From assembly GCA_046074525.1 (NCBI GenBank), contig JBJTOK010000066.1, positions 1 to 64,000 on the forward strand: a stretch of 64,000 nt of DNA, read 5' to 3'. Position 1 is the stretch's first letter. Each line of letters opens with the position of its first letter. A model generated the notes under the pieces. That model was not told where the DNA came from and ran no database searches. It saw only the letters and a program-made list of their open reading frames with translations. This document shows positions 26,961-35,524 of this stretch, one piece after another. Position numbers and translations under genes: made by a program. Origin of the DNA: JAHEZL01 sp046074525 (GTDB taxonomy: Bacteria; Bacteroidota; Bacteroidia; Flavobacteriales_C; GCA-002722245).

Positions 26961-28036
26961 TTTCTGAAACCTCTGTTAATGTCGATTTTCAATGAAAAGA
27001 CATTGGAATAGGTTTGATCCCCGATGTCGGTTAAGGCGTAATCCAGGGAGAAACCGAGTACTTTTAATCCCAAACCCACATTGGGCTGGAAGGTGGTTAC
27101 CTTTTCTCCTTTGAAATTACCTTCCTTTTGTACGTTGCCTGCTCCGGCGCGGAGGAAAATCATGTTTTTGTAGCTGAGTTGTAATCCCAGATGCGGATCA
27201 ATGCTGGTGAAATTAGAGGAAACAAGCGTGTTTCTCTTTCCGTCAAAAGTCATATCGAAATCCAATTCAGGATAAATCCCGAAATCGTCCTGTATGGTAA
27301 ATTGATGTCCCCCGGCCAGTATCAAACGTGGTAAAGCCACTTCAATACTATTGGTAGGAAGGGCGTTTCCTGTTTTGGTGTATACATCCTTGAAGGATTC
27401 CATATCAAAACTCCATGCACTGAAGGTAGAACTCACGTCTCTGGCCATTAATCCAAAACGCCAGTTGCCTGTTTGGTACTGCGCGCCGGCATCTAGTCCG
27501 AAACCCCAGGCATGCGCGAAATCTCCCACCTGACGGTATATAATTTTTGCACTTCCTCCAATGCTTAGTCCTTGGATACCGCTTTTGCGTGCATAAGAAA
27601 AAATAAAAGCGTTGTCGGCTACTGAGAAAGAAGTGATTTTGTCGTAATCAATGTTGCCATTGGCATCAATAAGGTCGGAAGTGTTAGGAATATCATTTAC
27701 CCCGAAGCGCAGGTAATTCAAGCTTCCTGCGGATTTATCATCGATTTTGAATGCTAATCCGCCGTATTCGTACTGAGCGATATTCGCGAAATAGGCGGCG
27801 TGCATCAAGCCTATTTCCAGATTGTTTTCAATGCGTGTGAGTCCGGCCGGATTCCAGTAACCTGCAGTGACATCTCCCACCAGGGCACTATTGGAATTCG
27901 ACATTCCCAGGGCACTTGCGCTCACTCCAATATTGAGGAATTCGTTACTGTATTTTCTTACGGTTTGCGCTTTCCCTGTTTGCGGAAGTCCAAAGACAGA
28001 CAACAGTGTTAGTATAGATAGGCCGAATTTATTCAT
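26957..28036 (-). CDS. porV: T9SS outer-membrane protein PorV/PorQ family
   Basis: FadL-like outer-membrane beta barrel of 359 residues that in T9SS shuttles cargo from the translocon to the PorU attachment complex. The signal peptide is MNKFGLSILTLLSVFGLPQ...GKAQ; the first mature segment EFLNIGVSASALGMSNSNSA followed by VTAGYWNPAGL is diagnostic of PorV/PorQ proteins. The ATG at 28036 was chosen because it starts the signal peptide; an upstream start at 28099 would put 21 residues before it. Its stop overlaps the porU start by four bases. It is transcribed divergently from pssA with about 105 bp between. Confidence 0.87.
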   Translation of the reverse strand: MNKFGLSILTLLSVFGLPQTGKAQTVRKYSNEFLNIGVSASALGMSNSNSALVGDVTAGYWNPAGLTRIENNLEIGLMHAAYFANIAQYEYGGLAFKIDDKSAGSLNYLRFGVNDIPNTSDLIDANGNIDYDKITSFSVADNAFIFSYARKSGIQGLSIGGSAKIIYRQVGDFAHAWGFGLDAGAQYQTGNWRFGLMARDVSSTFSAWSFDMESFKDVYTKTGNALPTNSIEVALPRLILAGGHQFTIQDDFGIYPELDFDMTFDGKRNTLVSSNFTSIDPHLGLQLSYKNMIFLRAGAGNVQKEGNFKGEKVTTFQPNVGLGLKVLGFSLDYALTDIGDQTYSNVFSLKIDINRGFRK

Positions 28037-28141
28037 GAATTTTTTTAACCTGTGAAACGCGCCTAAAGTAAATATATTTTCTTTAATTTGTCCACTCAAT
28101 TTTGATGGACAAGCTTATAAATACTATTAAAGACGCGATTC

Positions 28142-28834
28142 TTGTTTAATTTACCTAATATAATCACCCTGTGCAATTTAATCTGCGGCTGTCTGGCCGT
28201 GATTTCAGTGTTTTCCCCGGCATTCTTTCCTCCCTTTGAGACGGCTTTCTGGTTATTGGTTGCCGCGGCCGTTTTCGATTTTTTCGATGGCTTTGCAGCG
28301 CGATTGCTCAAGATCAATTCTCCTATCGGTAAGCAATTGGATTCATTGGCTGATGTGCTCACTTTTGGCCTCGCTCCCGGACTGATTATGTATCAGTACA
28401 TGGAAAACATGAACAGCTCTTTCAGTTGGATTGCTTTATCAATCCCTGTTTTTTCGGCTCTTCGCCTCGCAAAATTCAATGTGGATGAAAGACAAACCGA
28501 TGGGTTTTTAGGCTTGCCAACACCGGCCAATGCTTTGTTTTTTGCTGCATTGGCGACTTTCAACAACGACGGTCAGTTGTTGTATCTGGAACTCCTCAAC
28601 AATCAATATGTAATTGCAGCGATTATCCTTATTTTCTGTTTCATCATGATCTCCGAAATTCCTTTGATGGCCCTTAAATTCAAGTCGTTTAAATGGAAGG
28701 ACAACCAGATTAAATATGTGTTTTTACTCATTGGACTTGTTTTAGGCGTGATATTTTTCATTCAGGCTACACCTTTTATTATACTTTTGTACATCTTAAT
28801 GAGTTTGATCAATAATAAATTATCTAGAATATGA
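28142..28834 (+). CDS. pssA: CDP-diacylglycerol-serine O-phosphatidyltransferase
   Basis: Inner-membrane enzyme that makes phosphatidylserine from CDP-diacylglycerol and serine, the first step to phosphatidylethanolamine. The CDP-alcohol phosphotransferase signature is perfect: Asp49-Gly50, Ala53-Arg54, Gly63, Asp67, Asp71. 230 residues with about seven hydrophobic segments. An in-frame stop lies 22-24 bases upstream of the TTG at 28142 and no ATG or GTG lies between, so TTG is the likely start; the protein then opens with FNLPNIITLCNLICG, as in relatives. The stop overlaps the purS ATG by four bases (ATGA). No psd gene is adjacent. Confidence 0.9.
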   Translation: MFNLPNIITLCNLICGCLAVISVFSPAFFPPFETAFWLLVAAAVFDFFDGFAARLLKINSPIGKQLDSLADVLTFGLAPGLIMYQYMENMNSSFSWIALSIPVFSALRLAKFNVDERQTDGFLGLPTPANALFFAALATFNNDGQLLYLELLNNQYVIAAIILIFCFIMISEIPLMALKFKSFKWKDNQIKYVFLLIGLVLGVIFFIQATPFIILLYILMSLINNKLSRI

Positions 28835-29085
28835 AGTTCAAAGCAGAAATCGACATCATGCCACTCAAAGCGTTGTTGGATCCACAGGGAAAAGCAGTTG
28901 GAAACAGCATGAAAAACATCGGCCTGTCGGAAATTGGCAACGTACGCATCGGTAAACACATTTCACTTGAAGTAGAAGCGAAAGACAAGAAAGATGCGGA
29001 AGGTAAGGTTGAAACAGCTTGTAAGAAATTGCTTGCCAACCAGATCATGGAGAGCTTCGAATTTTCATTGACAGAGGTTCAGTAG
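28831..29085 (+). CDS. purS: Phosphoribosylformylglycinamidine synthase subunit PurS
   Basis: 84-residue small subunit of the three-part FGAM synthase (PurS-PurQ-PurL) of purine synthesis. The MPLKALLDPQGKAV stretch, NVRIGKHISLEVEA and CKKLLANQIMESFEF are clear PurS landmarks. PurS bridges the glutaminase PurQ and the small PurL. Neither lies in this window, so the partners must be encoded elsewhere if this is functional. Translation is coupled to pssA by an ATGA overlap, an unrelated pathway. A strong terminator follows at 29117. Confidence 0.9.
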   Translation: MKFKAEIDIMPLKALLDPQGKAVGNSMKNIGLSEIGNVRIGKHISLEVEAKDKKDAEGKVETACKKLLANQIMESFEFSLTEVQ

Positions 29086-29116
29086 TTAGAGTCCTGAAAT
29101 TTTCACTCGCAGATAA

Positions 29117-29150
29117 AAAAAAGCCGTTCGTCGAATAAAAACGGCTTTTA
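29117..29150 (+). terminator. Rho-independent terminator after purS
   Basis: AAAAGCCGTT (29119-29128) pairs with AACGGCTTTT (29140-29149) around an 11-nt loop, flanked by A- and T-rich ends; it can act in both directions and closes the pssA-purS unit. Confidence 0.85.
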
Positions 29151-29172
29151 ATCCTTTTTCTAATTTTAGCCC

Positions 29173-29203
29173 TTTACAAGAGAGCAAATCCGTTGTATTA
29201 TTG
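29173..29203 (+). promoter_or_regulatory. Probable promoter of the T9SS cargo gene
   Basis: TTTA at 29173-29176, exactly 19 bp, then TATTATTG at 29196-29203. Each element has one mismatch to the TTTG/TAnnTTTG consensus. The ATG follows 29 bp later. Confidence 0.5.
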
Positions 29204-29232
29204 CCGCGGGGAATTACTAACTCTCTTGTAAT

Positions 29233-30423
29233 ATGAAGAACAACGCAGCGCATGCGTTACTACTAGCATGCGTACTTCTTATGGGGAATCTCGTGGCTCA
29301 GTATGCCACGTTACCACTCACCGATAATTTTACGGGGTCTTTGGGCTCTTCATGGTCTACGTCTTCTACCGATCCAGCGGGAGTTATTACACCATTAAAC
29401 CTTTCAGGAGCATGGCCTCAATTTGGAACCACTACTGATGCCAGCGGTACTGTAACAGCCGGCAACGGATTGGCCATATATAACACGTCTACTTTAAGTA
29501 CTGAAAATCAACTTTCGGCAAAACTTAAACTGAACCTTGCTACACTGCAGGGTGTAACGGTGAAGTTTTCTATTGTTGACTGGGGTACCGGAGCCAACTG
29601 GGGAGCTGGCTCCACCCAATGCATGGATTCCCTCAAAATATATTTATCAGTGAATGGCGGAACGTCTTTTGGTTCCAGTTTTACTCTGGTAAACCTCAAT
29701 CAGGTGCCTTACACCGATGGCTTCTGGAACAATGTGAATGTGGATATTTCTGCGCTCGCTACAGCCAATAGCATGACGCTTTCTGCCACTTCTGTTATTA
29801 AATTCACCTTTAACCTCAAAGGCAGCGGCGATGTCACTAATCCTAAATCAGGAAACCAGTTCATTTATCTGGATAACTTCAAGGCGAATTACACTTCTAT
29901 TTTGCCTGTGGAATGGTTGTCGTTTAGTGGAAAAAAAGAAAAGGAAGGAAATTTGATTTCCTGGACAACCGCTACAGAGCTGAACAATGATCATTTTGAA
30001 CTCGAGCGTTCTTATGACGGACAGAATTTTGAATCCATATATAGTGTAGAAGGAAAAGGCACTACTTATAAGATCAGCAATTACGCTTACTACGATAAAA
30101 GTGCTGAAAAGGGCGTGGTGTATTATCGACTGAAGCAAGTGGACAATGATGGTACAACAGCGTATTCCAAATTGATTTCCCTTCAGGATAAGCAGGAAAT
30201 ATCATTGACTAAATTCTCTGAAAATTCATTGAATGTTAGTGGCGAAAACCTTAGCGCTCTTGAGTTGTATGATTTGAACGGAAAACTGATTGCTGTTCAA
30301 TTGTTGAATAAAGATGCAGCAAGTCAAACGGTTTCTTTCGATTATTCCATCCTGTCGGAAAGTATTTACCTGGTGAGGGTAATCAGTGGTGACGCTGCTT
30401 TCACACAGAAGATGATGTTTTAA
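29233..30423 (+). CDS. Secreted protein with T9SS C-terminal sorting domain
   Basis: 396 residues with a signal peptide (1-22). Residues 23-220 form an all-beta domain rich in Ser/Thr and Gly of unknown function, possibly carbohydrate- or surface-binding. The linker LPVEWLSFSGKKEKEG followed by NLISWTTATELNNDHFELERS and YYRLKQVDNDG is a fibronectin-like module seen before T9SS sorting signals in many Bacteroidota proteins. The last about 75 residues (ALELYDLNGKLI...ESIYLVRV) form the type A sorting domain. It stands alone between a terminator and a palindromic element, and is a plausible substrate of PorU/PorV nearby. No catalytic residues recognised. Confidence 0.85.
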   Translation: MKNNAAHALLLACVLLMGNLVAQYATLPLTDNFTGSLGSSWSTSSTDPAGVITPLNLSGAWPQFGTTTDASGTVTAGNGLAIYNTSTLSTENQLSAKLKLNLATLQGVTVKFSIVDWGTGANWGAGSTQCMDSLKIYLSVNGGTSFGSSFTLVNLNQVPYTDGFWNNVNVDISALATANSMTLSATSVIKFTFNLKGSGDVTNPKSGNQFIYLDNFKANYTSILPVEWLSFSGKKEKEGNLISWTTATELNNDHFELERSYDGQNFESIYSVEGKGTTYKISNYAYYDKSAEKGVVYYRLKQVDNDGTTAYSKLISLQDKQEISLTKFSENSLNVSGENLSALELYDLNGKLIAVQLLNKDAASQTVSFDYSILSESIYLVRVISGDAAFTQKMMF

Positions 30424-30445
30424 TCAAATTTACTTTTTAGCGGTT

Positions 30446-30588
30446 TTTTTCTTGCGCTGTGCTTCCCTCTCGGAGGAGAGGGGGTGCGAAAGGATTTTGA
30501 GCGAGAGGAGGGAGATGGATTAACACTCAATCCATCTCCCTCTTTACACACCCCTCTCCTCCGAGAGGGAAGCACAGCGCAAGAAAAA
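30446..30588. repeat. 143-bp nested palindromic element
   Basis: Perfect 38-nt arms at 30446-30483 and 30551-30588 (core TGCTTCCCTCTCGGAGG) enclose a second 14-bp hairpin, 30508-30521 with 30529-30542 (GAGGGAGATGGATT), loop of 7 nt. It lies exactly between the convergent cargo gene and lptB, so it would act as a two-way barrier to transcription. The 13-nt GAGGGAGATGGAT recurs at 39125-39137. MITE-like, with no coding capacity. Confidence 0.85.
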
Positions 30589-30601
30589 TGACCGGAGTAA
30601 A

Positions 30602-31333
30602 TCACTTCATCTTCCTCAACACAAAATTCTGACCTAAATAAACTCTTCTCACTTGTTCATCAGCGGCGAGTTCTTCGGCAGTTCCGGTTTTGAGGATTTT
30701 TCCTTCAAACAAAAGGTAAGCGCGATTGGTGATGTGCAGTGTTTCCTGCACGTTATGATCGGTAATTAAGATGCCGATATTTTTGTCTTTGAGTCCGTTT
30801 ACAATGCTTTGAATATCTTCCACTGCAATGGGGTCCACACCCGCGAAAGGCTCATCCAGCAAAATAAATTTCGGCTCAACAGTTAAGCAGCGGGCAATTT
30901 CAGTTCTTCTTTTTTCACCACCGGATAAAACCTCACCACGGGTTTTTCTCACTTTTTGCAAACCAAATTCATCAAGTAAAGTCTCGAGTCGGAATTCCTG
31001 TTCTTTTTTAGTGAGCTTCGTCATCTCCAGGATGGCTTTCAAATTGTCTTCCACTGTCATTTTCCTGAAAACAGAAACTTCCTGCGGTAAATAGCCAATG
31101 CCCATCTGAGCTCTTTTGTACATGGGCATTTTGGTGATATTAACATCATCCAGAAAAACATCGCCTTTGTCGGGACGGATAAAACCAACGATCATGTAGA
31201 AAGAAGTGGTTTTCCCGGCGCCGTTCGGACCGAGCAAGCCAACGATTTCGCCCTGCCTCACCTCCACCGACACGTCATTCACAACGGTTCGGCCCTTGTA
31301 CGTTTTAACCAAATGTCGGGTGGAGAGTATCAT
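30602..31333 (-). CDS. lptB: LPS export ABC transporter ATP-binding protein
   Basis: Cytoplasmic ATPase that powers extraction of LPS from the inner membrane by LptFG. 243 residues with Walker A GPNGAGKTT (35-43), signature LSGGEKRR (about 135), Walker B FILLDEPFAGVDP (about 154) and the H-loop in LITDHNV. The MILSTRHLVKTYKGRTVVNDVS start and the LptB-type C-terminus match the family. It is the last gene of glyS-tatC-lptB; 3 bp separate it from tatC. LptF, LptG and other lpt genes are not in the window. Confidence 0.93.
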   Translation of the reverse strand: MILSTRHLVKTYKGRTVVNDVSVEVRQGEIVGLLGPNGAGKTTSFYMIVGFIRPDKGDVFLDDVNITKMPMYKRAQMGIGYLPQEVSVFRKMTVEDNLKAILEMTKLTKKEQEFRLETLLDEFGLQKVRKTRGEVLSGGEKRRTEIARCLTVEPKFILLDEPFAGVDPIAVEDIQSIVNGLKDKNIGILITDHNVQETLHITNRAYLLFEGKILKTGTAEELAADEQVRRVYLGQNFVLRKMK

Positions 31334-31336
31334 GTT

Positions 31337-32197
31337 TTATCCTTGTTTTTCTTTTCTTCTTTGAATCATTGCAGAGAGCAAGATACTGATTTCATACAAT
31401 AACCAAAGCGGAATACTTACTACGATCTGACTGAAAACATCGGGCGGCGTAATGATGGCTGCAACTATGAGAATGACCACTATAGAATGCTTCCTGAATT
31501 TTCTTAAAAACTGTGGGGTGATGATGCCAAAACTCGACAGTAAATAAATAATAATAGGCAGCTCAAAGGCTAGGCCGGTGGCTATTGTGGTTGTCGCCAA
31601 CACGCCCATGTATGAATTCAATGTTGGTAATTTCACTACATCGGCATGGGCCGAGAAAGTACCGAGGAAGCTGATGGAGAGCGGACTGATAATGTAATAC
31701 CCGAAAGCCACACCCAGCAGGAAAAGTATGGTAGTCCAAAACACAAAGCCTCTTGCTTTTTTCGCTTCTTTTTTATGTAAGGCCGGACGGATAAAACTCC
31801 ATATTTGCCAGAAGAGAAAAGGCGAAGCGGCAATGACACCGAAGATTAGTGAAACCAGCATTACCGCCGAGAAGTCACCACCCATGGTAGTAGTGGTGAG
31901 TTTCAGAGGGAGTTCTTCCATGCAGCCAGCTGCAGGATCAACTCCCAGCCATGGTGCAACAGGGCCAAGCCACTGCGATGATTTACACATCCACTGGTAA
32001 GTCGGGAAATCTTTTACATGCGTGGGAGCAATAATGATTTTGTCAAAAATCCAGTCGGAATAAATGAAGGCAATGATGGTGAGAACACCAACCACAACAA
32101 CGGAGCGGAGCAATATTTTTCTCAACACCTCGAGGTGACCGAGGAAGCTAAGGTTATTTTGTCTGTGTTCGCTATTTGGTCCGCGTTCGTCTTCCAT
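31337..32197 (-). CDS. tatC: Sec-independent protein translocase TatC
   Basis: Core receptor of the twin-arginine translocase, which exports folded proteins. 286 residues with six transmembrane helices. Conserved parts: HLEVLRKILLRS near the N-terminus, FWQIWSFIRPALHKKE in the first cytoplasmic loop, the Glu in LAFELPI of helix 4 and PPDVFSQ. The periplasmic loop between helices 1 and 2 is long (about residues 55-105), as in other Bacteroidota TatC proteins. The ATG directly abuts the glyS stop. No tatA/B gene is adjacent. Confidence 0.94.
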   Translation of the reverse strand: MEDERGPNSEHRQNNLSFLGHLEVLRKILLRSVVVVGVLTIIAFIYSDWIFDKIIIAPTHVKDFPTYQWMCKSSQWLGPVAPWLGVDPAAGCMEELPLKLTTTTMGGDFSAVMLVSLIFGVIAASPFLFWQIWSFIRPALHKKEAKKARGFVFWTTILFLLGVAFGYYIISPLSISFLGTFSAHADVVKLPTLNSYMGVLATTTIATGLAFELPIIIYLLSSFGIITPQFLRKFRKHSIVVILIVAAIITPPDVFSQIVVSIPLWLLYEISILLSAMIQRRKEKQG

Positions 32198-33742
32198 CTA
32201 TAATTTTTTCAGCGCGCTGCGGATATCCACTTTTTCGCCTACGATTTTTTCTACTTCACTTACCGGAATTCTTTCCTGTTTCATGGTGTCGCGATCGCGG
32301 ATGGTAACAGTATTGTCCTCCAGCGTTTGGTGATCAACAGTAATGCAGAAGGGAGTTCCGTAAGCATCATGTCTTCTGTAGCGCTTACCAATGGCATCTT
32401 TCTCTTCATAGTGACAGTTGAAGCTGAACTTCAGCTGATCCATAATTTCACGCGCCTTTTCCGGTAAACCATCCTTTTTCAATAATGGCAAGATGGCCAC
32501 TTTGTAAGGAGCAAGGAAAGGAGGGAGGCTCAATACCACACGGGTGCTTCCGTCTTCCAAAGCTTCTTCTTTAAAGGAAGCAGAGAGGATAGAGAGGAAC
32601 ATGCGATCCAATCCAACGGAAGTCTCTACTACATAAGGAACATAGTTTTCGTTCAGTTCCGGATCGAAGTATTGCAGTTTCTTCTTAGAATATTCCTGGT
32701 GTGCATTTAAATCGAAGTTGGTGCGGGAGTGAATACCTTCCAATTCCTTAAAGCCCATCGGGAATTCGAACTCAATATCGCAGGCTGCATCAGCATAGTG
32801 CGCAGTTTTGAGGTGATCATGATAACGGTATTTTTCGCTTGGCAAACCAAGAGCCTGGTGCCATTTCAAACGGGCAGTTTTCCAGTATTCGTACCAATGT
32901 TTTTGTTCACCTGGTTTCACGAAGAACTGCATTTCCATTTGCTCAAACTCACGCATACGGAAAATGAACTGGCGTGCTACAATTTCATTTCTGAAGGCTT
33001 TCCCGATTTGTGCGATACCGAAAGGAATTTTCATTCTTCCTGTTTTTTGCACGTTGAGGTAGTTTACAAAAATACCCTGAGCTGTTTCAGGACGCAGGTA
33101 AATTTTATTAGCGCCTTCTGCCAAAGAACCGATTTCAGTGGCGAACATGAGGTTGAACTGGCGAACTTCGGTCCAGTTTTTAGAGCCGGAGATCGGACAA
33201 ACGATTTCCAAATCAACAATGATTTGTTTCATCTCATCCATATTGGAATCTTCAAGCGCCTTTTTGAAACGGGCATTGATCTCGTCGATTTTCTTTTGGT
33301 ATTCCACCACGCGAGCGTTGGTAGATAAATACTGTGCTTCGTCGAAAGCAGCACCAAAACGCTCTTTTGCCTTCTCTACTTCTTTTTCAATTTTAGCACG
33401 TAATTTATTCTCAATGTATTCTTCAATGAGTACATCGGCGCGGTATCTTTTCTTTGAATCCTTGTTATCAATCAACGGATCATTAAAAGCATCTACGTGG
33501 CCTGAAGCTTTCCATGTAGTGGGATGCATGAAGATCGCAGAGTCAATACCCACGATGTTTTCGTGCATCTGAACCATGGCCTTCCACCAGTATTCCTTGA
33601 TGTTGAATTTCAGTTCCGATCCGAGCTGGCCATAGTCGTATACAGCGCTCAGTCCGTCGTATATTTCACTCGACGGAAATACAAATCCATACTCCTTAGC
33701 ATGGGAGATGATGTTTTTTAATTTTTCTTCATTTGTTGCCAT
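32198..33742 (-). CDS. glyS: Glycyl-tRNA synthetase, single-chain class II type
   Basis: Charges tRNA-Gly. 514 residues, the homodimeric eukaryote/archaea-like form rather than the alpha2beta2 bacterial form. The N-terminus with FVFPSSEIYDGLSAVYDYG, motif 2 FRNEIVARQFIFRMREFEQME and motif 3 SVGLDRMFL are clear; the HGTP anticodon-binding domain covers about 415-510. First gene of glyS-tatC-lptB. A TAAATTCG box (33747-33754) stands four bases before the ATG; it differs by one base from the -7 consensus. Confidence 0.95.
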   Translation of the reverse strand: MATNEEKLKNIISHAKEYGFVFPSSEIYDGLSAVYDYGQLGSELKFNIKEYWWKAMVQMHENIVGIDSAIFMHPTTWKASGHVDAFNDPLIDNKDSKKRYRADVLIEEYIENKLRAKIEKEVEKAKERFGAAFDEAQYLSTNARVVEYQKKIDEINARFKKALEDSNMDEMKQIIVDLEIVCPISGSKNWTEVRQFNLMFATEIGSLAEGANKIYLRPETAQGIFVNYLNVQKTGRMKIPFGIAQIGKAFRNEIVARQFIFRMREFEQMEMQFFVKPGEQKHWYEYWKTARLKWHQALGLPSEKYRYHDHLKTAHYADAACDIEFEFPMGFKELEGIHSRTNFDLNAHQEYSKKKLQYFDPELNENYVPYVVETSVGLDRMFLSILSASFKEEALEDGSTRVVLSLPPFLAPYKVAILPLLKKDGLPEKAREIMDQLKFSFNCHYEEKDAIGKRYRRHDAYGTPFCITVDHQTLEDNTVTIRDRDTMKQERIPVSEVEKIVGEKVDIRSALKKL

Positions 33743-33840
33743 GACGCGAATTTAAGAAACTTCGTGTAGATAAAATGCTGTGTCGTTCATTTTGGCACTA
33801 TACTTGTTTTTTGAGGACCGAACCATAAAAATTATTTTCT

Positions 33841-34419
33841 ATGAAAAAAGTATGTCTACTCTGGTCGGCTCTGACCTTCCTGCTGTTTTTCAATGTTTCA
33901 GCCCAGCAAAACATTGTACGATTATCTCCCTTGTCGATTGCTAAATTTAAAACCCGAATTCATTACGAAAGAGTATTGGCCCCTAAAGTAAGTGCGGGTT
34001 TAATGGGTACTGCATTTTTTGGAATCTATCCGGGCGGACGAGTAGAACCATTTGCTCGTTTTTATTTATCTGATGAGGCTCCTTCAGGGTTGTACTTGCA
34101 GGCGAAAGGACATTATTCCTTCAACTCAATTACCGTGACATCAACAGATGCGAACAGCAATGAAGTGGTTTATGACCATGATTTTACTGAGTATGGAGGC
34201 TCACTAAATTTGGGCTGGCAGGTGTTGGCTGGTAAAAATGATAATATCGCTTTTGACGTTTATACTGGTTATCGTTTTTCATCATTAAAGTCATTAGACA
34301 ATGTTAACACAACCACGTTAAGTAATACAGAGGCGGCTAATTTAGCTGCAGAGGTAGGATACCGTGTTTTGCATTCAAATTTGTTTGACTTAGGCGTATC
34401 TGTAGGGTATCGATTTTAA
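33841..34419 (+). CDS. Small outer-membrane beta-barrel protein
   Basis: 192 residues with a signal peptide (1-21, ending SAQ). The mature part alternates polar and aromatic residues in strand-length runs (RIHYERVLAPKVSAGLMG, YGGSLNLGWQV, NIAFDVYTGYRFS) and ends GVSVGYRF, the usual terminal strand of an outer-membrane barrel of about eight strands. It resembles DUF3575-type porins; no specific function can be given. It is a single gene: its ATG lies 98 bp from the divergent glyS and a terminator follows at 34439. Confidence 0.78.
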   Translation: MKKVCLLWSALTFLLFFNVSAQQNIVRLSPLSIAKFKTRIHYERVLAPKVSAGLMGTAFFGIYPGGRVEPFARFYLSDEAPSGLYLQAKGHYSFNSITVTSTDANSNEVVYDHDFTEYGGSLNLGWQVLAGKNDNIAFDVYTGYRFSSLKSLDNVNTTTLSNTEAANLAAEVGYRVLHSNLFDLGVSVGYRF

Positions 34420-34438
34420 TGCGCATTACATTTTGGAG

Positions 34439-34473
34439 AATGGCTGTCTAACTGTTAGACAGCCATTTTTTTT
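34439..34473 (+). terminator. Rho-independent terminator
   Basis: AATGGCTGTCTAA (34439-34451) pairs with TTAGACAGCCATT (34455-34467), loop CTG, followed by a run of T. It ends the barrel gene and directly precedes the -7 box of the next gene. Confidence 0.9.
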
Positions 34474-34475
34474 GG

Positions 34476-34483
34476 TACTTTTG
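34476..34483 (+). promoter_or_regulatory. -7 box (TACTTTTG) before the DUF3109 gene
   Basis: Matches TAnnTTTG and lies only seven bases before the ATG at 34491, right after the T-run of the terminator, so the message would have almost no leader. Confidence 0.5.
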
Positions 34484-34490
34484 CCGTGTT

Positions 34491-35051
34491 ATGATTGAAA
34501 TTAACGATACCCTTATTTCTGATGATTTGTTGGAAAAACGCTTTGTGTGTGATCTCACGCATTGTAAGGGTGCGTGCTGTGTGGAAGGCGACTCTGGCGC
34601 GCCATTGGATGAAGAGGAGCTTTCAATCCTCGAAGATATTTATGAGAATGTAAAACCCTATATGGTGCCTGCGGGGATCGCTGAAGTGGAGAAACAAGGG
34701 AAGTATATTGTGGATAGTGATGGTGATTTTGTAACCCCCCTCGTAAATAACCGTGAATGCGCCTATGTTTTCTGGGATGAAAAAGGAGTTACCAAGTGCG
34801 CCATCGAAAAAGCGTATGAAGAGGGAAAAGTAGAGTTCAAAAAACCTATTTCCTGTCATTTGTTTCCTGTAAGATTGAAAAAATACAGAACCTTTACTGC
34901 CGTCAATTTAGAATCATTGCAGATCTGCAAAGGTGCTTTCAGCTGTGGTGCCCGATTAGAGGTTCCCGTGTACCAGTTTTTAAAGGGCCCCCTCATCAGA
35001 AAGTTTGGTGAAGAGTGGTACGAAACCCTTGATGCTGTAGCAAAACGTTAA
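34491..35051 (+). CDS. DUF3109 cysteine-rich protein
   Basis: 186-residue cytoplasmic protein of the DUF3109 family, common in Bacteroidota. It has a conserved Cys pattern (CDLTHCKGACCVEGDSGA near residues 19-36, then REC, KCAIE, SCHLFPVR, QICKGAFSCGA), which resembles the YkgJ-type metal-binding arrangement (Zn or Fe-S). No reaction is known. It stands alone after a terminator; a 473-bp stretch without a gene follows. Confidence 0.88.
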   Translation: MIEINDTLISDDLLEKRFVCDLTHCKGACCVEGDSGAPLDEEELSILEDIYENVKPYMVPAGIAEVEKQGKYIVDSDGDFVTPLVNNRECAYVFWDEKGVTKCAIEKAYEEGKVEFKKPISCHLFPVRLKKYRTFTAVNLESLQICKGAFSCGARLEVPVYQFLKGPLIRKFGEEWYETLDAVAKR

Positions 35052-35524
35052 AGGTTTCTCGACTTATTAACCTCATCCTGTTCGTCGTTTCAAAAAACTT
35101 TTTCCCCTTTTCGCCTGTTTCAGAAGTAAATTTATGATAAGTCGATATTGATAGACGAATCGCGAAAATTTGCCGATCAATGTGGGGTCTCCATCACACA
35201 ATACAAAACGTTCTTTCCAATTTTAAATGTGTCGGCAGAATCATCGAGTTACAAAAATTTATTCTTGGAACTCTTTAACGTAGCTCATATAATGATCTGT
35301 TTTTCAAAAGCGTAAATTGAATGTTTAAAACTTCAAACGTTTGTGAAAAACTATGAGTAGGTACTCCGACAAATTTTATCAATTTTTGTATCCTGCTCCG
35401 GTTGACTGATTACAGCCAGTTAACCACAACTCAAAAACAGTTTGGCAGCACAATAAAAGGCTCTCCTCGCAAGGGGGAACAAGGATATAGTCTTCTTTAA
35501 TGAACGAATAAAAAGTATAGGGAA
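35052..35524 (+). other. Long leader region before nrdB
   Basis: 473 bp without a credible gene. Visible structure: 35059-35067 (TCGACTTAT) is the inverse of 35137-35145; TTCGTC at 35091-35096 is the inverse of 35154-35159, so the two pairs cross; and 35400-35408 can pair with 35417-35425 (GGTTGACTG/CAGTTAACC, one G-T pair, loop 8). No adenosylcobalamin riboswitch core and no convincing paired NrdR boxes were recognised. It probably contains the nrdBA promoter and control sites. Confidence 0.4.

Noticed and set aside
35052..35524. Cobalamin riboswitch or NrdR boxes before nrdB
   Set aside because: No B12-box-like core was found, and the ACACAAT-like stretch near 35194 has no partner copy, so neither claim is supported.
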